A stretch of DNA of 64,000 nt from a bacterium (lineage in GTDB: Bacteria; Cyanobacteriota; Vampirovibrionia; Obscuribacterales; Obscuribacteraceae): the NCBI GenBank assembly GCA_018062085.1, contig JAGOSY010000011.1, positions 100,939 to 164,938 on the forward strand, in the 5' to 3' direction. The notes beneath the pieces were generated by a model. That model worked only from the letters and a program-made list of their open reading frames with translations. It had not been told where the DNA came from and did no database searches. Within the stretch, counting starts at the first letter, position 1; each line of letters starts with the position of its first letter. Made by a program: the position numbers and the translations under genes. This document shows positions 8,938 through 17,073 of this stretch, in pieces.

Positions 8938-10368
8938 CTAGTTCACCATTACACGAGGTGAAAGAGAAGGAGCCATAACCACAGAGTGTGGCCTCGTGCT
9001 AATGCCAAAACCATCTGAGAGTAAAACTCTAGCACTAAATGGCGCCACCGGCGCCGGTAGCATTCCAGAACCGGCAGTACTACTAGAACTATTACTGGGC
9101 ACAACAGCCTTGGCATTGGCAAAACTAGCATTGCGCAAAGCCACTGAATCTGGCTCAAGCATAACTGTCAGAGCAATTGATTGGTCGAATACAACAGGAG
9201 TAGCCAGCAGTCTCAAGCGAGCAAAGCCCACTACTTCATTGGCCTGACCAGAGGCTACAAAATTAGGGTCGCTGGCTAGCACTGGAAAAATATACGAGCG
9301 CCCCACCGGCAACTTTTGCAGCTGTAAAAGCAACTGCTGTTGGACTGTCGCTGAGGAAAACAAACTCGAACTAGAACCAAGATTGAAGGCTGAAAGATGA
9401 CTGCCTCGCTCAACTAAAGCCGAAGGAATCTCATTGTTACTGATAGCGGGCGAGAAGTAAGCCAAATTTGCGAGAAGCTGGTTTACAGAGGCACTACTCG
9501 ATGCATCATTGTAATAATTGAGCGAAGATGGCGAACGAGTCACATTTACCAGGGCTCCACGCAAGACATTAGTTGTAGGAGTGTTAGCTTGCAGAGGAGC
9601 CAAGATCAGTTTATACGAGGCGGCTGAAAGCGCAACATTAGGATCAGAGAGAAGACGAAACTGCAAGTTACTAATCGCGACTGGCAAAGTAGCAAAACCG
9701 CTAAGGTCTTGCTCACGACCAGAAGAACTAGCGCGAGGTACACCAGCCCCAATGCGCGAAGCTGGCTGGGCAATAACTTCGACTAATCGGTGCGGACTGG
9801 CCGAGCGTGACTCTGCAGGCACAGCAGGACCCGGCAAGCCCTGACCCGAAGGTCCGCCACTAAAAGCGTAAATCAAGGGCAAGAAGAATAGCTTGAGAGC
9901 ATCGCTGCCATCACGCCGACCGCGCACTTGTAAAAAATAATCGCCTCGATCAGCACTGTTAGGATTGTTAACGATGGTAACGTCGCTGGCATCAAAGCGC
10001 AAGGCGCTCTCAGCAGCTGCTAAGCCTTGCCTAGAAGAATCAGGTCCATAAGGAGCGCTGTTCCAGGCGAAGTTATCTATCACTCCAGAAGCTTGGCCAA
10101 TGGTTTGGCGGATATTAGCTTCAGCTTGACTGCGATTGAAGATTTGCTCGGGCCTAGTCAAACTAGCCGAAAAAGCACCAAGAGCAGCAGCCTCAGCTCC
10201 ATATCTCACGGCTGAAGAAGCATAAGCGGTGCGCATAACATCAACCGAAAAGGCCATAAAGGCAACACCGAGAACAATTATAAAGGCGACGAGAGGCAAG
10301 ACAGCACCGCTTGCTCTATCAGTAAAATTGCGTTTATTGCTACTTCTGTGTCGACTGTGGAATTTCAT
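8938..10368 (-). CDS. tadG: TadG-like pilus-associated protein
   Basis: From the ATG at 10368 the protein has 476 residues. That start has AGAGA upstream and overlaps the cpaB end by 29 bp; an upstream extension is possible but would run deeper into cpaB. Residues about 20-45 form one membrane helix (GAVLPLVAFIIVLGVAFMAFSVD) followed by a segment matching the TadE/TadG N-terminal region (YGAEAAALGAF). The rest is a Ser/Ala/Pro-rich extracytoplasmic domain. No G-x4-E prepilin cleavage site is present, unlike flp and tadE here, which fits TadG as an anchored protein. The family call rests on the N-terminus and the position in the operon. Confidence 0.8.
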   Translation of the reverse strand: MKFHSRHRSSNKRNFTDRASGAVLPLVAFIIVLGVAFMAFSVDVMRTAYASSAVRYGAEAAALGAFSASLTRPEQIFNRSQAEANIRQTIGQASGVIDNFAWNSAPYGPDSSRQGLAAAESALRFDASDVTIVNNPNSADRGDYFLQVRGRRDGSDALKLFFLPLIYAFSGGPSGQGLPGPAVPAESRSASPHRLVEVIAQPASRIGAGVPRASSSGREQDLSGFATLPVAISNLQFRLLSDPNVALSAASYKLILAPLQANTPTTNVLRGALVNVTRSPSSLNYYNDASSSASVNQLLANLAYFSPAISNNEIPSALVERGSHLSAFNLGSSSSLFSSATVQQQLLLQLQKLPVGRSYIFPVLASDPNFVASGQANEVVGFARLRLLATPVVFDQSIALTVMLEPDSVALRNASFANAKAVVPSNSSSSTAGSGMLPAPVAPFSARVLLSDGFGISTRPHSVVMAPSLSPRVMVN

Positions 10369-11383
10369 ACAAATCTCTTTTACTACCAGAGAATATTTCC
10401 ACAACCCATCTAGCAGTTTTGCCAACTGGAGATAGAGGGGCCAAAGCCGCATCAATGGAGCTTGAAAGGGAAGCTGGCGGCATCTCGAAAAGGCCGGCAG
10501 AATGTGGTGGTGGTGGTATCAAGTTCGCATTTGCGCCAGAATCGAAATTAGAAGCAGAAGCTGAACTAGAACTAGATGCTAACTTCAAACGACCTTTTTC
10601 TTCTAAAGCCTTAGATGGCAACAAGTCAGATTCGCCATAACCAACCAGATGTGGCAACTGCGATGACAAGCGATTGCGCAGTACTAACTTGATCTTGCCG
10701 CTCTCCTCAGCTAAAGCAAGAAGTTCGGCCTGTTCTGAACTTACAGCCAATGTAATACGGCTACTTTCTTGACCTCTTAATTTCGAGCTGTGCAAGGCCT
10801 CTCTTGGATAGCTGAACAACACAGGCACACTTTGACAAACAGTCTTGCTGTATTTTTTTCCATCTAACGTGCTTGTGACAATTACATCTACCTTGTCACC
10901 ACTATTGATACTGTGGTCGACCAAAGCATAATCGTCTAATTTTAGGGTAATTGCCCTTTCGTGATTCTCAATTCGCTGCGCTATACCGTCTTTGCCAGCA
11001 AAGAGACTAGCGCTAACAATTGGTTCACCTTGACCAATAAATGTATTTGCCACTCGACCGACCAACAAATTTGTTTTGGTAAACATATCATCGCTGTAGT
11101 ATGAATCAGGCACAATCACATAATGCAAGTCATGGAACGTAATACGGGTACCAGGGAAAATGTCCTGCCCTGCTCCCACGATCTGCACTGTTTTAGCCAC
11201 TGGGGCTTGAGGAGCAAAAGCACGAGCAGCTGCCACTAACACCAGTATGACGACCAGCCCTATAAGGATGGGCACCAGATTAATAGACTTAGGGCTGATA
11301 CCTTTGGTAGGCATACGTTCTCGCCCAAGCAATGACGAAACCGATGAAATTTCTGAACTGGTTGCTGGGACTGACGTACGCAT
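10340..11383 (-). CDS. cpaB: CpaB (RcpC) Flp pilus assembly protein
   Basis: The protein has a short cytoplasmic N-terminus, one membrane helix (LVPILIGLVVILVLVAAARAF) and an SAF domain (about residues 65-130: AGQDIFPGTRITFHDLHYVIVP, LLVGRVANTFIGQGEPIV). It then has a CpaB/RcpC segment with the LDDYALVDHSINSGDKVDVIVT motif. CpaB works in the periplasm next to the secretin in diderm bacteria. The ATG at 11383 is preferred to the in-frame GTG at 11389, because GAGGT sits five bases upstream of the ATG and overlaps the GTG. The C-terminal 80 residues are low-complexity Ser/Pro/Ala-rich sequence. Confidence 0.9.
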   Translation of the reverse strand: MRTSVPATSSEISSVSSLLGRERMPTKGISPKSINLVPILIGLVVILVLVAAARAFAPQAPVAKTVQIVGAGQDIFPGTRITFHDLHYVIVPDSYYSDDMFTKTNLLVGRVANTFIGQGEPIVSASLFAGKDGIAQRIENHERAITLKLDDYALVDHSINSGDKVDVIVTSTLDGKKYSKTVCQSVPVLFSYPREALHSSKLRGQESSRITLAVSSEQAELLALAEESGKIKLVLRNRLSSQLPHLVGYGESDLLPSKALEEKGRLKLASSSSSASASNFDSGANANLIPPPPHSAGLFEMPPASLSSSIDAALAPLSPVGKTARWVVEIFSGSKRDLYEIPQSTQK

Positions 11384-11412
11384 AGACACCTCGAAATAGA
11401 ACTATTTGGTTA

Positions 11413-12054
11413 CTACTGCTGGTAAACCTCTGTGAAAGACACCGCTCTCTCAGATATTGGAAAATTGAGAAAAGAAACAGGCGAACCACCGGCACCGGTA
11501 TAGACCCCAACAGACTTTCCAAATTGGTTGGCACTACTGGCGAAGGCACTACCGACAAACACAAACGGATATTCAATGCGGACACCGACAGTACCTGGCG
11601 CTACTTGGTCTTCAATGCTGCCATCAGAATCAAAAGGTAACACCTTGACCTTGGCACCAGGAGGCAAATTACCAGTGGCACCTTGGGACAAGAGCCGAGC
11701 TGAACCGAGCTGTTGAGCAACAACAGAAGTAGAATTGATAGCATCACCAGAAGTTGAAAAACCAGTTAAGCTCTCACGCACTTGAGCATCACTTAGTTCA
11801 GGTGTGCGACTAGCAAGACGAGCAGCTTCCTGGCAGGCCATCGCTACTGCTTGTTTCGTATAAAAGACCCGACCAAAATACATGATCGTCACAACGATCA
11901 GTAACAAGAAAGGTATAGCGAAAGCAAACTCGACCATTGATTGACCACTAGACCTACTATTAGTCAAATTGCGATAGGAACAACCTGTGCCCCTATCGCA
12001 ATATCTTTGTCTCATTAACGCACTAGATCTAGAGCTAGATGTAGAGTTTGACAT
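11413..12054 (-). CDS. tadE: TadE-like pseudopilin
   Basis: The 213-residue protein has a prepilin-type site SG|QSMVEF at about residues 36-42, with Glu at +5 and Phe at +6, then one hydrophobic helix (AIPFLLLIVVTIMYFG). In other Tad systems TadE and TadF are pseudopilins cut by the peptidase TadV. The leader before the cleavage site is about 36 residues, long for this family. Start ATG 12054 has AAGG at a suitable distance; an internal ATG at 12015 is possible. A perfect 11-bp inverted repeat lies in the leader-coding part (see 11968-12002). Confidence 0.9.
   Translation of the reverse strand: MSNSTSSSRSSALMRQRYCDRGTGCSYRNLTNSRSSGQSMVEFAFAIPFLLLIVVTIMYFGRVFYTKQAVAMACQEAARLASRTPELSDAQVRESLTGFSTSGDAINSTSVVAQQLGSARLLSQGATGNLPPGAKVKVLPFDSDGSIEDQVAPGTVGVRIEYPFVFVGSAFASSANQFGKSVGVYTGAGGSPVSFLNFPISERAVSFTEVYQQ
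11968..12002. repeat. Perfect 11-bp inverted repeat in the tadE leader region
   Basis: The arms ATTGCGATAGG (11968-11978) and CCTATCGCAAT (11992-12002) are perfectly complementary, with a 13-nt loop. The hairpin lies about 50-90 nt inside the tadE coding sequence, in the part coding the prepilin leader. It could act as an RNA hairpin that slows ribosomes or blocks the internal ATG at 12015, or it could be a DNA-level site. Only the base pairing is seen directly. Confidence 0.7.
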
Positions 12055-12122
12055 CAGTTACCTTAAAAGTTTGAAGAGCGCTTGCTAAACAAACACTCCT
12101 CAAACTACCTAAATATTCGGGT

Positions 12123-12356
12123 CTATTGAAGAACCCATGGAGTTGCTGTCACTTTAATGGTGCGTCCAACATCTGCTGAAGTTGAACCACCATAATTAGT
12201 GGCTTGCTCAACGTTTCTAATCATGTCGCCAGAAATGTGACCGAGCGAACCAAGGGCAACGACGCAAAGAGCAGCGACACAGCCAATGCCGAGAGCGTAC
12301 TCAACCATGCTCTGGCCACGTTTACTGCGCTTGTTGTTTGATTTGTAAGTCTTCAT
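12123..12356 (-). CDS. flp: Flp-type IVb pilin
   Basis: This is a short prepilin of 77 residues from the ATG at 12356; an in-frame ATG lies at 12368. The 12356 start is chosen because GGAG stands six bases upstream. The cleavage site is RG|QSMVEYALG with Glu +5 and Tyr +6, the hallmark of Flp pilins, followed by a hydrophobic helix (GIGCVAALCVVALGSLGHI). It is the major subunit of the Tad pilus, used for adhesion and surface colonisation. It heads the operon, separated from tadE by about 70 bp, and is likely transcribed from the promoter region upstream. Confidence 0.93.
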   Translation of the reverse strand: MKTYKSNNKRSKRGQSMVEYALGIGCVAALCVVALGSLGHISGDMIRNVEQATNYGGSTSADVGRTIKVTATPWVLQ

Positions 12357-12835
12357 GCCGATCTCCAATGCTGATTGATAAAAGTACTAAAGCTCAAATT
12401 GCTTGAGCAAATACCGCTAGAAAGCGACTACCCGCTGAGAACTCTTTCATTCGCCAAAGACCTGCAAGTATATCGCTGGCAATTGCGAATTATTCTCATT
12501 AGCAACTATTGAAAGTTATCACTCTCAATAGTGAGTGTCAATCGAGAATGCCTAAAGAAAACCTAAAGGTAGCAATGGTAACGATATCAGAACTCGCATA
12601 CCAGCTTACTTTCTAGCGAATTTAGGGCGATGATTCTATATCTCAATTGAAACAAAGTGTCATTTTCGGAATAGCCGAAATGGTCTCTTGGAAATTCAGC
12701 TAAACTCAAAGCAGCGTCTGAAAAGACCCAATTTTCACGATCTGGAAATCATTCTCAATTAGAATCACGACAATAATGCAACTGAATATGTTGAAAGTAT
12801 GATCACTCTGGCGGAAAATCGGCGAACATATATGT
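12357..12835. other. Intergenic control region between flp and the fur-like gene
   Basis: No gene is seen in these 479 bases. The region must hold the divergent promoters for the pilus operon and the Fur-like gene. It contains the Fur-box-like palindrome at 12751-12765, a related half-site ATTCTCATTAG near 12492-12502, and an imperfect inverted repeat around 12508-12531 (TATTGAAAG / CTCTCAATA). A small TTGCT/AGCAA stem lies near 12400. No clear sigma-70 -35/-10 pair could be assigned with confidence. Confidence 0.6.
12751..12765. promoter_or_regulatory. Fur/PerR-box-like palindrome
   Basis: ATTCTCAATTAGAAT is an inverted repeat with perfect 5-bp ends, and reads as a near-perfect 7-1-7 palindrome, the geometry of Fur and PerR boxes. 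It lies 70 bp upstream of the start of a Fur-family gene, so autoregulation is likely. The related half-site at 12492 on the flp side suggests the same regulator may also touch the pilus operon. The palindrome is seen; binding is inferred. Confidence 0.55.
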
Positions 12836-13483
12836 ATGGATGAAACAAAAAATAGACTGCTCTCCACCCAAGAAGCAATCGAAGCTATCGTCAAAGCAAT
12901 TCCGAGGGGAGACCACTTAACCGCCCCCGAGGTCTACGAGCTGGCTGTCGAACGTGGTTTGAAAGTAAGTCTATCCACCGTCTATCGCACGCTCAACCGA
13001 CTTAAGGCAGACGGCAACGTCATAACAGTCAGCGGCGATCGCGGCTTACGCTACGAAGCAGCTGAAGAAGGGCCAGCCCATGATCATCTAATATGCCTTG
13101 CCTGCGGCATGACCATCGAGTTCTATGACGAACTAATTCGCGGGTTTGGCAAAGCAGTGGCCCAGCGCAAAGGTTTTGACCACACCACTAGTCGCTTTGA
13201 CATTTTAGGGTACTGCCAAAATTGTCGCTCCAAAGACACCAGCCACAAAATAGACCTAGTTCAAGACGCTGTGGCTGCAGCAATCGAACGAACAGAAGAA
13301 GCACTGGGCCAAATGAGATTGGGCTTAGAACAATTACGTATGCGCAAATTTAACAAGGCTTACTCACCAATTAAGTCGGCCACTTCTCAACTTACTCAAA
13401 CTATCGAGGATCTTGACTACGCCGCTAACTCACTCAGTGGCGACGGGACGTCAGCACCACCCAATTCTCAATCACACGATTGA
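12836..13483 (+). CDS. Fur-family metal- or peroxide-responsive regulator with C-terminal extension
   Basis: The 215-residue protein has a Fur winged helix (residues about 5-70: HLTAPEVYELAVERGLKVSLSTVYRTLNRLKADG). A dimerisation and metal domain follows, with HDHLICLACG and YCQNC supplying the two CxxC pairs of the structural zinc site. Fur, PerR and Zur cannot be told apart with confidence. Beyond residue 140 there is an extra helical segment of about 70 residues (IERTEEALGQMRLGLEQLRM) that ordinary Fur proteins of about 140-150 residues do not have. The upstream palindrome at 12751 is a plausible autoregulatory site. Confidence 0.88.
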   Translation: MDETKNRLLSTQEAIEAIVKAIPRGDHLTAPEVYELAVERGLKVSLSTVYRTLNRLKADGNVITVSGDRGLRYEAAEEGPAHDHLICLACGMTIEFYDELIRGFGKAVAQRKGFDHTTSRFDILGYCQNCRSKDTSHKIDLVQDAVAAAIERTEEALGQMRLGLEQLRMRKFNKAYSPIKSATSQLTQTIEDLDYAANSLSGDGTSAPPNSQSHD

Positions 13484-13501
13484 GACCTAGAAAATTAACA
13501 C

Positions 13502-14551
13502 CTACCGGGCACCCTTTACAGCCTCAGACACTCTATTCTTGTAAAGTCGATCGCGAGCAGCAGTTAAGTCATTTTCTGATTCAACAATTACGTCTTCGAA
13601 ATATTCGAGGCTGACTTTGCGCTTTTTGTTAATTTGAGCACGCTTACCAAGCATTTTAGGAAGCAACAATAAGGCCTTAAAACTGCCTTGCAGCCAGGGC
13701 AGAACCTGCCCACTCCGCACACAGACCACAGCCAGATAGTAAGCCTGCCAGAAGGCAATCTGGGGCAAGAACTTTATCAGCAGTGGCATAGGAATATTTT
13801 TGACGATGGTATTCCAGTTATTTTGCGCCGATAGCTTTACCACCAATGGTGAATAACCACTACCTGTGGTGCCACAGCCAAGATGGTAAATGCGCGCCGT
13901 AGGTATGTAATAGCACTTATAACCAGCACTCTGGGCTCGTAAGGCAATATCGACATCTTCCAAATAAGCAAAGTAATCGTCATCAAACAAGCCAATATCG
14001 GCAAAGAGTGAACGGCGATAAAGAGCAGCACCGCCACATGCTCCAAGGATATAGCGTCCTTGATCAAAAAGACCAGTATCTTTCTCTCGATGACCAATGC
14101 GCCCCGGCAGCCCACCACGCCTATAGCCATCGCCAACACCGTCGAGCAAAGTATGATCATCATAGGCCAGCATCTTACAACCAAGGGAGCCACACTCAGG
14201 ATGCTCATCCATGCCCTTGACGAGCTCTGCAATGAATTCGTCTTCAAGTACGGTGTCGTTATTGATCAGTGCTATAAACTCGCCTTTAGACTCCCTAATG
14301 CCACGATTAACGGCAACAGCAAAACCAGTATTTTTCTCATAAAGGGCTAAGCGTACAAAAGCATAGTTCTCGCGGATAAACTCGACAGACCCGTCGTGAG
14401 AGCCATTATCAACGACTATTACTTCAACCGATTTGTAAGTCTGCTGGGCCAGTGAATCAAGCACTCCAGTCAAAAACCGCTTGCCATTCCAGTTGGGAAT
14501 TACAACCGAGACCAAGCCTTGTATAGACTCAGGCGCCAAAGTATCGCTCAA
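13502..14551 (-). CDS. GT-A glycosyltransferase, family 2, rhamnosyltransferase-like
   Basis: The 349-residue protein has the family-2 fold: VVIPNWNGKRFLTGVLDSL near the N-terminus, VEVIVVDNGSHDGS, the NNDT nucleotide/metal motif, and CGGAALYRRSLFADIGLFDDDYFAYLEDVD acceptor-side residues. Such enzymes add sugars to cell-wall polysaccharide or O-antigen; the substrate cannot be inferred. A hydrophobic stretch near residues 255-290 may bind the membrane. It starts with TTG at 14551, with AAGGA eight bases upstream. It is divergent from the next glycosyltransferase gene, with 123 bp between them. Confidence 0.88.
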   Translation of the reverse strand: MSDTLAPESIQGLVSVVIPNWNGKRFLTGVLDSLAQQTYKSVEVIVVDNGSHDGSVEFIRENYAFVRLALYEKNTGFAVAVNRGIRESKGEFIALINNDTVLEDEFIAELVKGMDEHPECGSLGCKMLAYDDHTLLDGVGDGYRRGGLPGRIGHREKDTGLFDQGRYILGACGGAALYRRSLFADIGLFDDDYFAYLEDVDIALRAQSAGYKCYYIPTARIYHLGCGTTGSGYSPLVVKLSAQNNWNTIVKNIPMPLLIKFLPQIAFWQAYYLAVVCVRSGQVLPWLQGSFKALLLLPKMLGKRAQINKKRKVSLEYFEDVIVESENDLTAARDRLYKNRVSEAVKGAR

Positions 14552-14674
14552 AATTTGATTCCTTGTCTTCGACTAGTGCTTCACAGCCAGCTATTTTACT
14601 GCTTGTAAGCTCTTCTTTCTACAACCGCTTGTTGTATACAGCTATAATTGCCCTTTACACACTGAGCATTTACC

Positions 14675-16027
14675 TTGAGTAATTCGAAAATTCTTATAAT
14701 CACCTTAGAGCCAATCTCGAAGAAGATGGCAGGTCCTGCTATTCGCGCCGTTGAGCTAGGCAAGGCAATTGCTCCAGAATTTGAGGTTGTAGTCTTTTCA
14801 CCTGTAGAAGTTGATGCCGCCGACAGTGATGGGCCATCTACACTGGAAAAGCTTGGAAATAATTTACAAGTGATTACTGGTGGCGGCCGCAAAAAGCTAA
14901 CTGAATTAGCAACAGAAGCAAGCACAATCTTCCTTCAAGCCAATGTGCTCAAGCCATTTCCTTTTCTCAGCGAAATGAACAAGCATTTGATTGTCGATCT
15001 TTACGACCCTTACTTGTTCAGTGTTTTGGTGCAATATAAAGACGATGCAGTGCAGGCCTCATCTAGTTATCGCTTGATGCACAAAGTTTTGGAAAAGCAC
15101 ATGCTAGCAGCCGACCTGACAGTCTGTGCCTCAGAAAGACAGCGCGACTACTGGCTAGGTAGATTCTGCGCCCTTGGCCGTATCAACCCAGCCATGTACA
15201 ACTTTGACCCCAGCCTGCGCAAACTTATAGACGTCGTCCCCTTTGGTCTAACAGCTACAGCAGCAACAAAGAATGGCCCGGGCTTGCGTGATCGCATTGC
15301 CCAGATTGGCCCAGACGACCCAGTGCTCTTATGGGGCGGTGGCATCTGGGACTGGTTTGATCCTCTCACTGTAATTGAGGCTGTAAAACAAGTAGCCATC
15401 GACATTCCAAATATTCGATTGGTCTTTATGGGCACAAAATCGCCAAACCCCAAGGTTCCGGTGATGGACATGACCACCAGGGCCATTGACCTATCTGCCA
15501 AGCTTGGGCTTACTGACAAAAACGTCTTCTTCTTGCCTGGTTGGGTTGACTATAAAGAACGAGTCAACTATTTACTTGATGCCACCATTGCTGTTTCATC
15601 ACACTTTGACCTGCCTGAAACCCGCTTTTCTTTCCGCACACGTTTGCTTGATTATTTCTGGTGCGGCATACCGATTCTTACCACTGGTGGAGACCAGCTA
15701 GCTGAGCTAATTGAAGCTGGCGGTGCTGGATTGGCTCTACCTTACAGTGATAAAGACGCTTGGACTAGAGCGATCAAGCTGTGCCTAAGCGACAAAGAGA
15801 AACTATCGGCCATGAAAGCCAACGCCTTGAAGCTTGGTCAGCGCTTCCACTGGCAAGACAATGCTGAGCCTATTCGCAAGTTCTTGAGAAACCCCTATCA
15901 TCTGCCCGCTCACGAAGCAGTTACCATGCCTAGTTTGATAGAAAGAGCCCGAGCGGTATATCGGCGAGGGGGCAAAGAATTGATCATAAAGCGATCAAGT
16001 GAGCTATTAAATGACATACTTAAGTGA
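14675..16027 (+). CDS. GT-B glycosyltransferase, family 4 type
   Basis: The 450-residue protein has a GT-B layout. The N-terminal Rossmann half starts ILIITLEPISKKMAGPAIRAVELGKAIA. The C-terminal half holds DDPVLLWGGGIWDWFDPLTVIEAV, VFFLPGWVDYKERVNYL and a nucleotide-binding end (TRFSFRTRLLDYFWCGIPILTTGGDQLAEL). It probably transfers a sugar from a nucleotide sugar to a surface glycan. The start is TTG at 14675; a later ATG would delete the first beta strand. The CHAD gene follows with a TGATG overlap, so the two are translationally coupled. Confidence 0.85.
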   Translation: MSNSKILIITLEPISKKMAGPAIRAVELGKAIAPEFEVVVFSPVEVDAADSDGPSTLEKLGNNLQVITGGGRKKLTELATEASTIFLQANVLKPFPFLSEMNKHLIVDLYDPYLFSVLVQYKDDAVQASSSYRLMHKVLEKHMLAADLTVCASERQRDYWLGRFCALGRINPAMYNFDPSLRKLIDVVPFGLTATAATKNGPGLRDRIAQIGPDDPVLLWGGGIWDWFDPLTVIEAVKQVAIDIPNIRLVFMGTKSPNPKVPVMDMTTRAIDLSAKLGLTDKNVFFLPGWVDYKERVNYLLDATIAVSSHFDLPETRFSFRTRLLDYFWCGIPILTTGGDQLAELIEAGGAGLALPYSDKDAWTRAIKLCLSDKEKLSAMKANALKLGQRFHWQDNAEPIRKFLRNPYHLPAHEAVTMPSLIERARAVYRRGGKELIIKRSSELLNDILK

Positions 16028-16929
16028 TGTCGTCAAAAATCAAGCACGCACCTGAACATTTAATTGGAGTGTCCTGGCTTTCGCAGGAAAAAAGTCGCGC
16101 ACTACATGTCATGCGTGATATAGAAAAGTGCCTAGATAAAGCTCACAAGAAGCTCACTTTCAACCGTGTACACGGAATCAGGGTAGTGCTCAGGCGCTGG
16201 TACTCAATCTGGGACATCATGTGCCTCGACCGCTGGCAAGACGATCAATATGAAAAGCAAATCGGCAGTACTTTTAAGAAACTAAATAAACAACTTGGCA
16301 AGCTACGTGATATCGATGTCAATATTGCCCTCGCTAAAGAATACTCTCTACCGGAGGCAGTGATTTCGCTTTGGGTAAAAAGGCGCAAGCGTCTGACAAA
16401 AGTAGTGGCCAAAAAGATAGGCAAGCTCAAATTACATCGAGCCGTCAACTCGCTCAAAACCTATATGGGCAGAAAAGCTTACGAGCTTGAGCAATACCTG
16501 GCCTTTGACCAAGACGAACTGAAGCTTTCAATCAATGATTCAGCCTACCATCATATGGTGGGCTTCCTAGAAGCAACCGAAAGAGTAGCTCACGAACAAG
16601 CGAAATCGGCCAATACAGATGACGAGCTACACCAGCTGCGTCTCTCGGTCAAGCGCTGGCGCTATATTTTGGCTGAATTCTTTGGCCTGACAAACTTAGA
16701 GCTAGTGCTTGCTCAACAGCTTCTAGGCAAGCATCATGACTTGACTCTTTTAAAGGAAGCACTAGAATCAGCCGTCAAAAAATTCGACAACAAAAGTATC
16801 GCTGGTCTCGAAGAAGCAAAAAGCCGATTGGTTCTTGAGCTTAGACGTTTAAATGAAGAGATAATTCCCATAAGAGACAGCCTGCCTTACGGCCTCAGGC
16901 CGTCAACTTCGTTCGAAGCAACTTATTGA
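16027..16929 (+). CDS. CHAD domain protein (polyphosphate-binding type)
   Basis: The protein has about 300 residues of helices rich in Arg, Lys and His. It carries both signatures of CHAD domains: HGIRVVLRRWYSIWD near residue 47 and DELHQLRLSVKRWRYILAEF near residue 200. CHAD proteins bind inorganic polyphosphate through these conserved basic residues and often sit on polyphosphate granules. The ATG at 16027 overlaps the glycosyltransferase stop as TGATG; an in-frame GTG at 16024 is an alternative. A polyphosphate role would fit an Obscuribacter-like host, which is an inference. Confidence 0.85.
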   Translation: MSSKIKHAPEHLIGVSWLSQEKSRALHVMRDIEKCLDKAHKKLTFNRVHGIRVVLRRWYSIWDIMCLDRWQDDQYEKQIGSTFKKLNKQLGKLRDIDVNIALAKEYSLPEAVISLWVKRRKRLTKVVAKKIGKLKLHRAVNSLKTYMGRKAYELEQYLAFDQDELKLSINDSAYHHMVGFLEATERVAHEQAKSANTDDELHQLRLSVKRWRYILAEFFGLTNLELVLAQQLLGKHHDLTLLKEALESAVKKFDNKSIAGLEEAKSRLVLELRRLNEEIIPIRDSLPYGLRPSTSFEATY

Positions 16930-17073
16930 GCCTTTACGTAAGTCAGCAATTGTCAACAGCAAATTTCAGGTTCAGTTTAGTGATTTATTTGATCAGTTAA
17001 GTAATATTGAAAGTAGCCCTAATAACCAAGTCATGAACATACAATTTAAGTCTCTGAAATTCTGGAAAACTCA

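Noticed and set aside
10369..10455. Longer tadG start reading into cpaB
   Set aside because: The ATG at 10368 has a good AGAGA binding site and gives the expected N-terminus; the extra 29 residues would overlap cpaB deeply.
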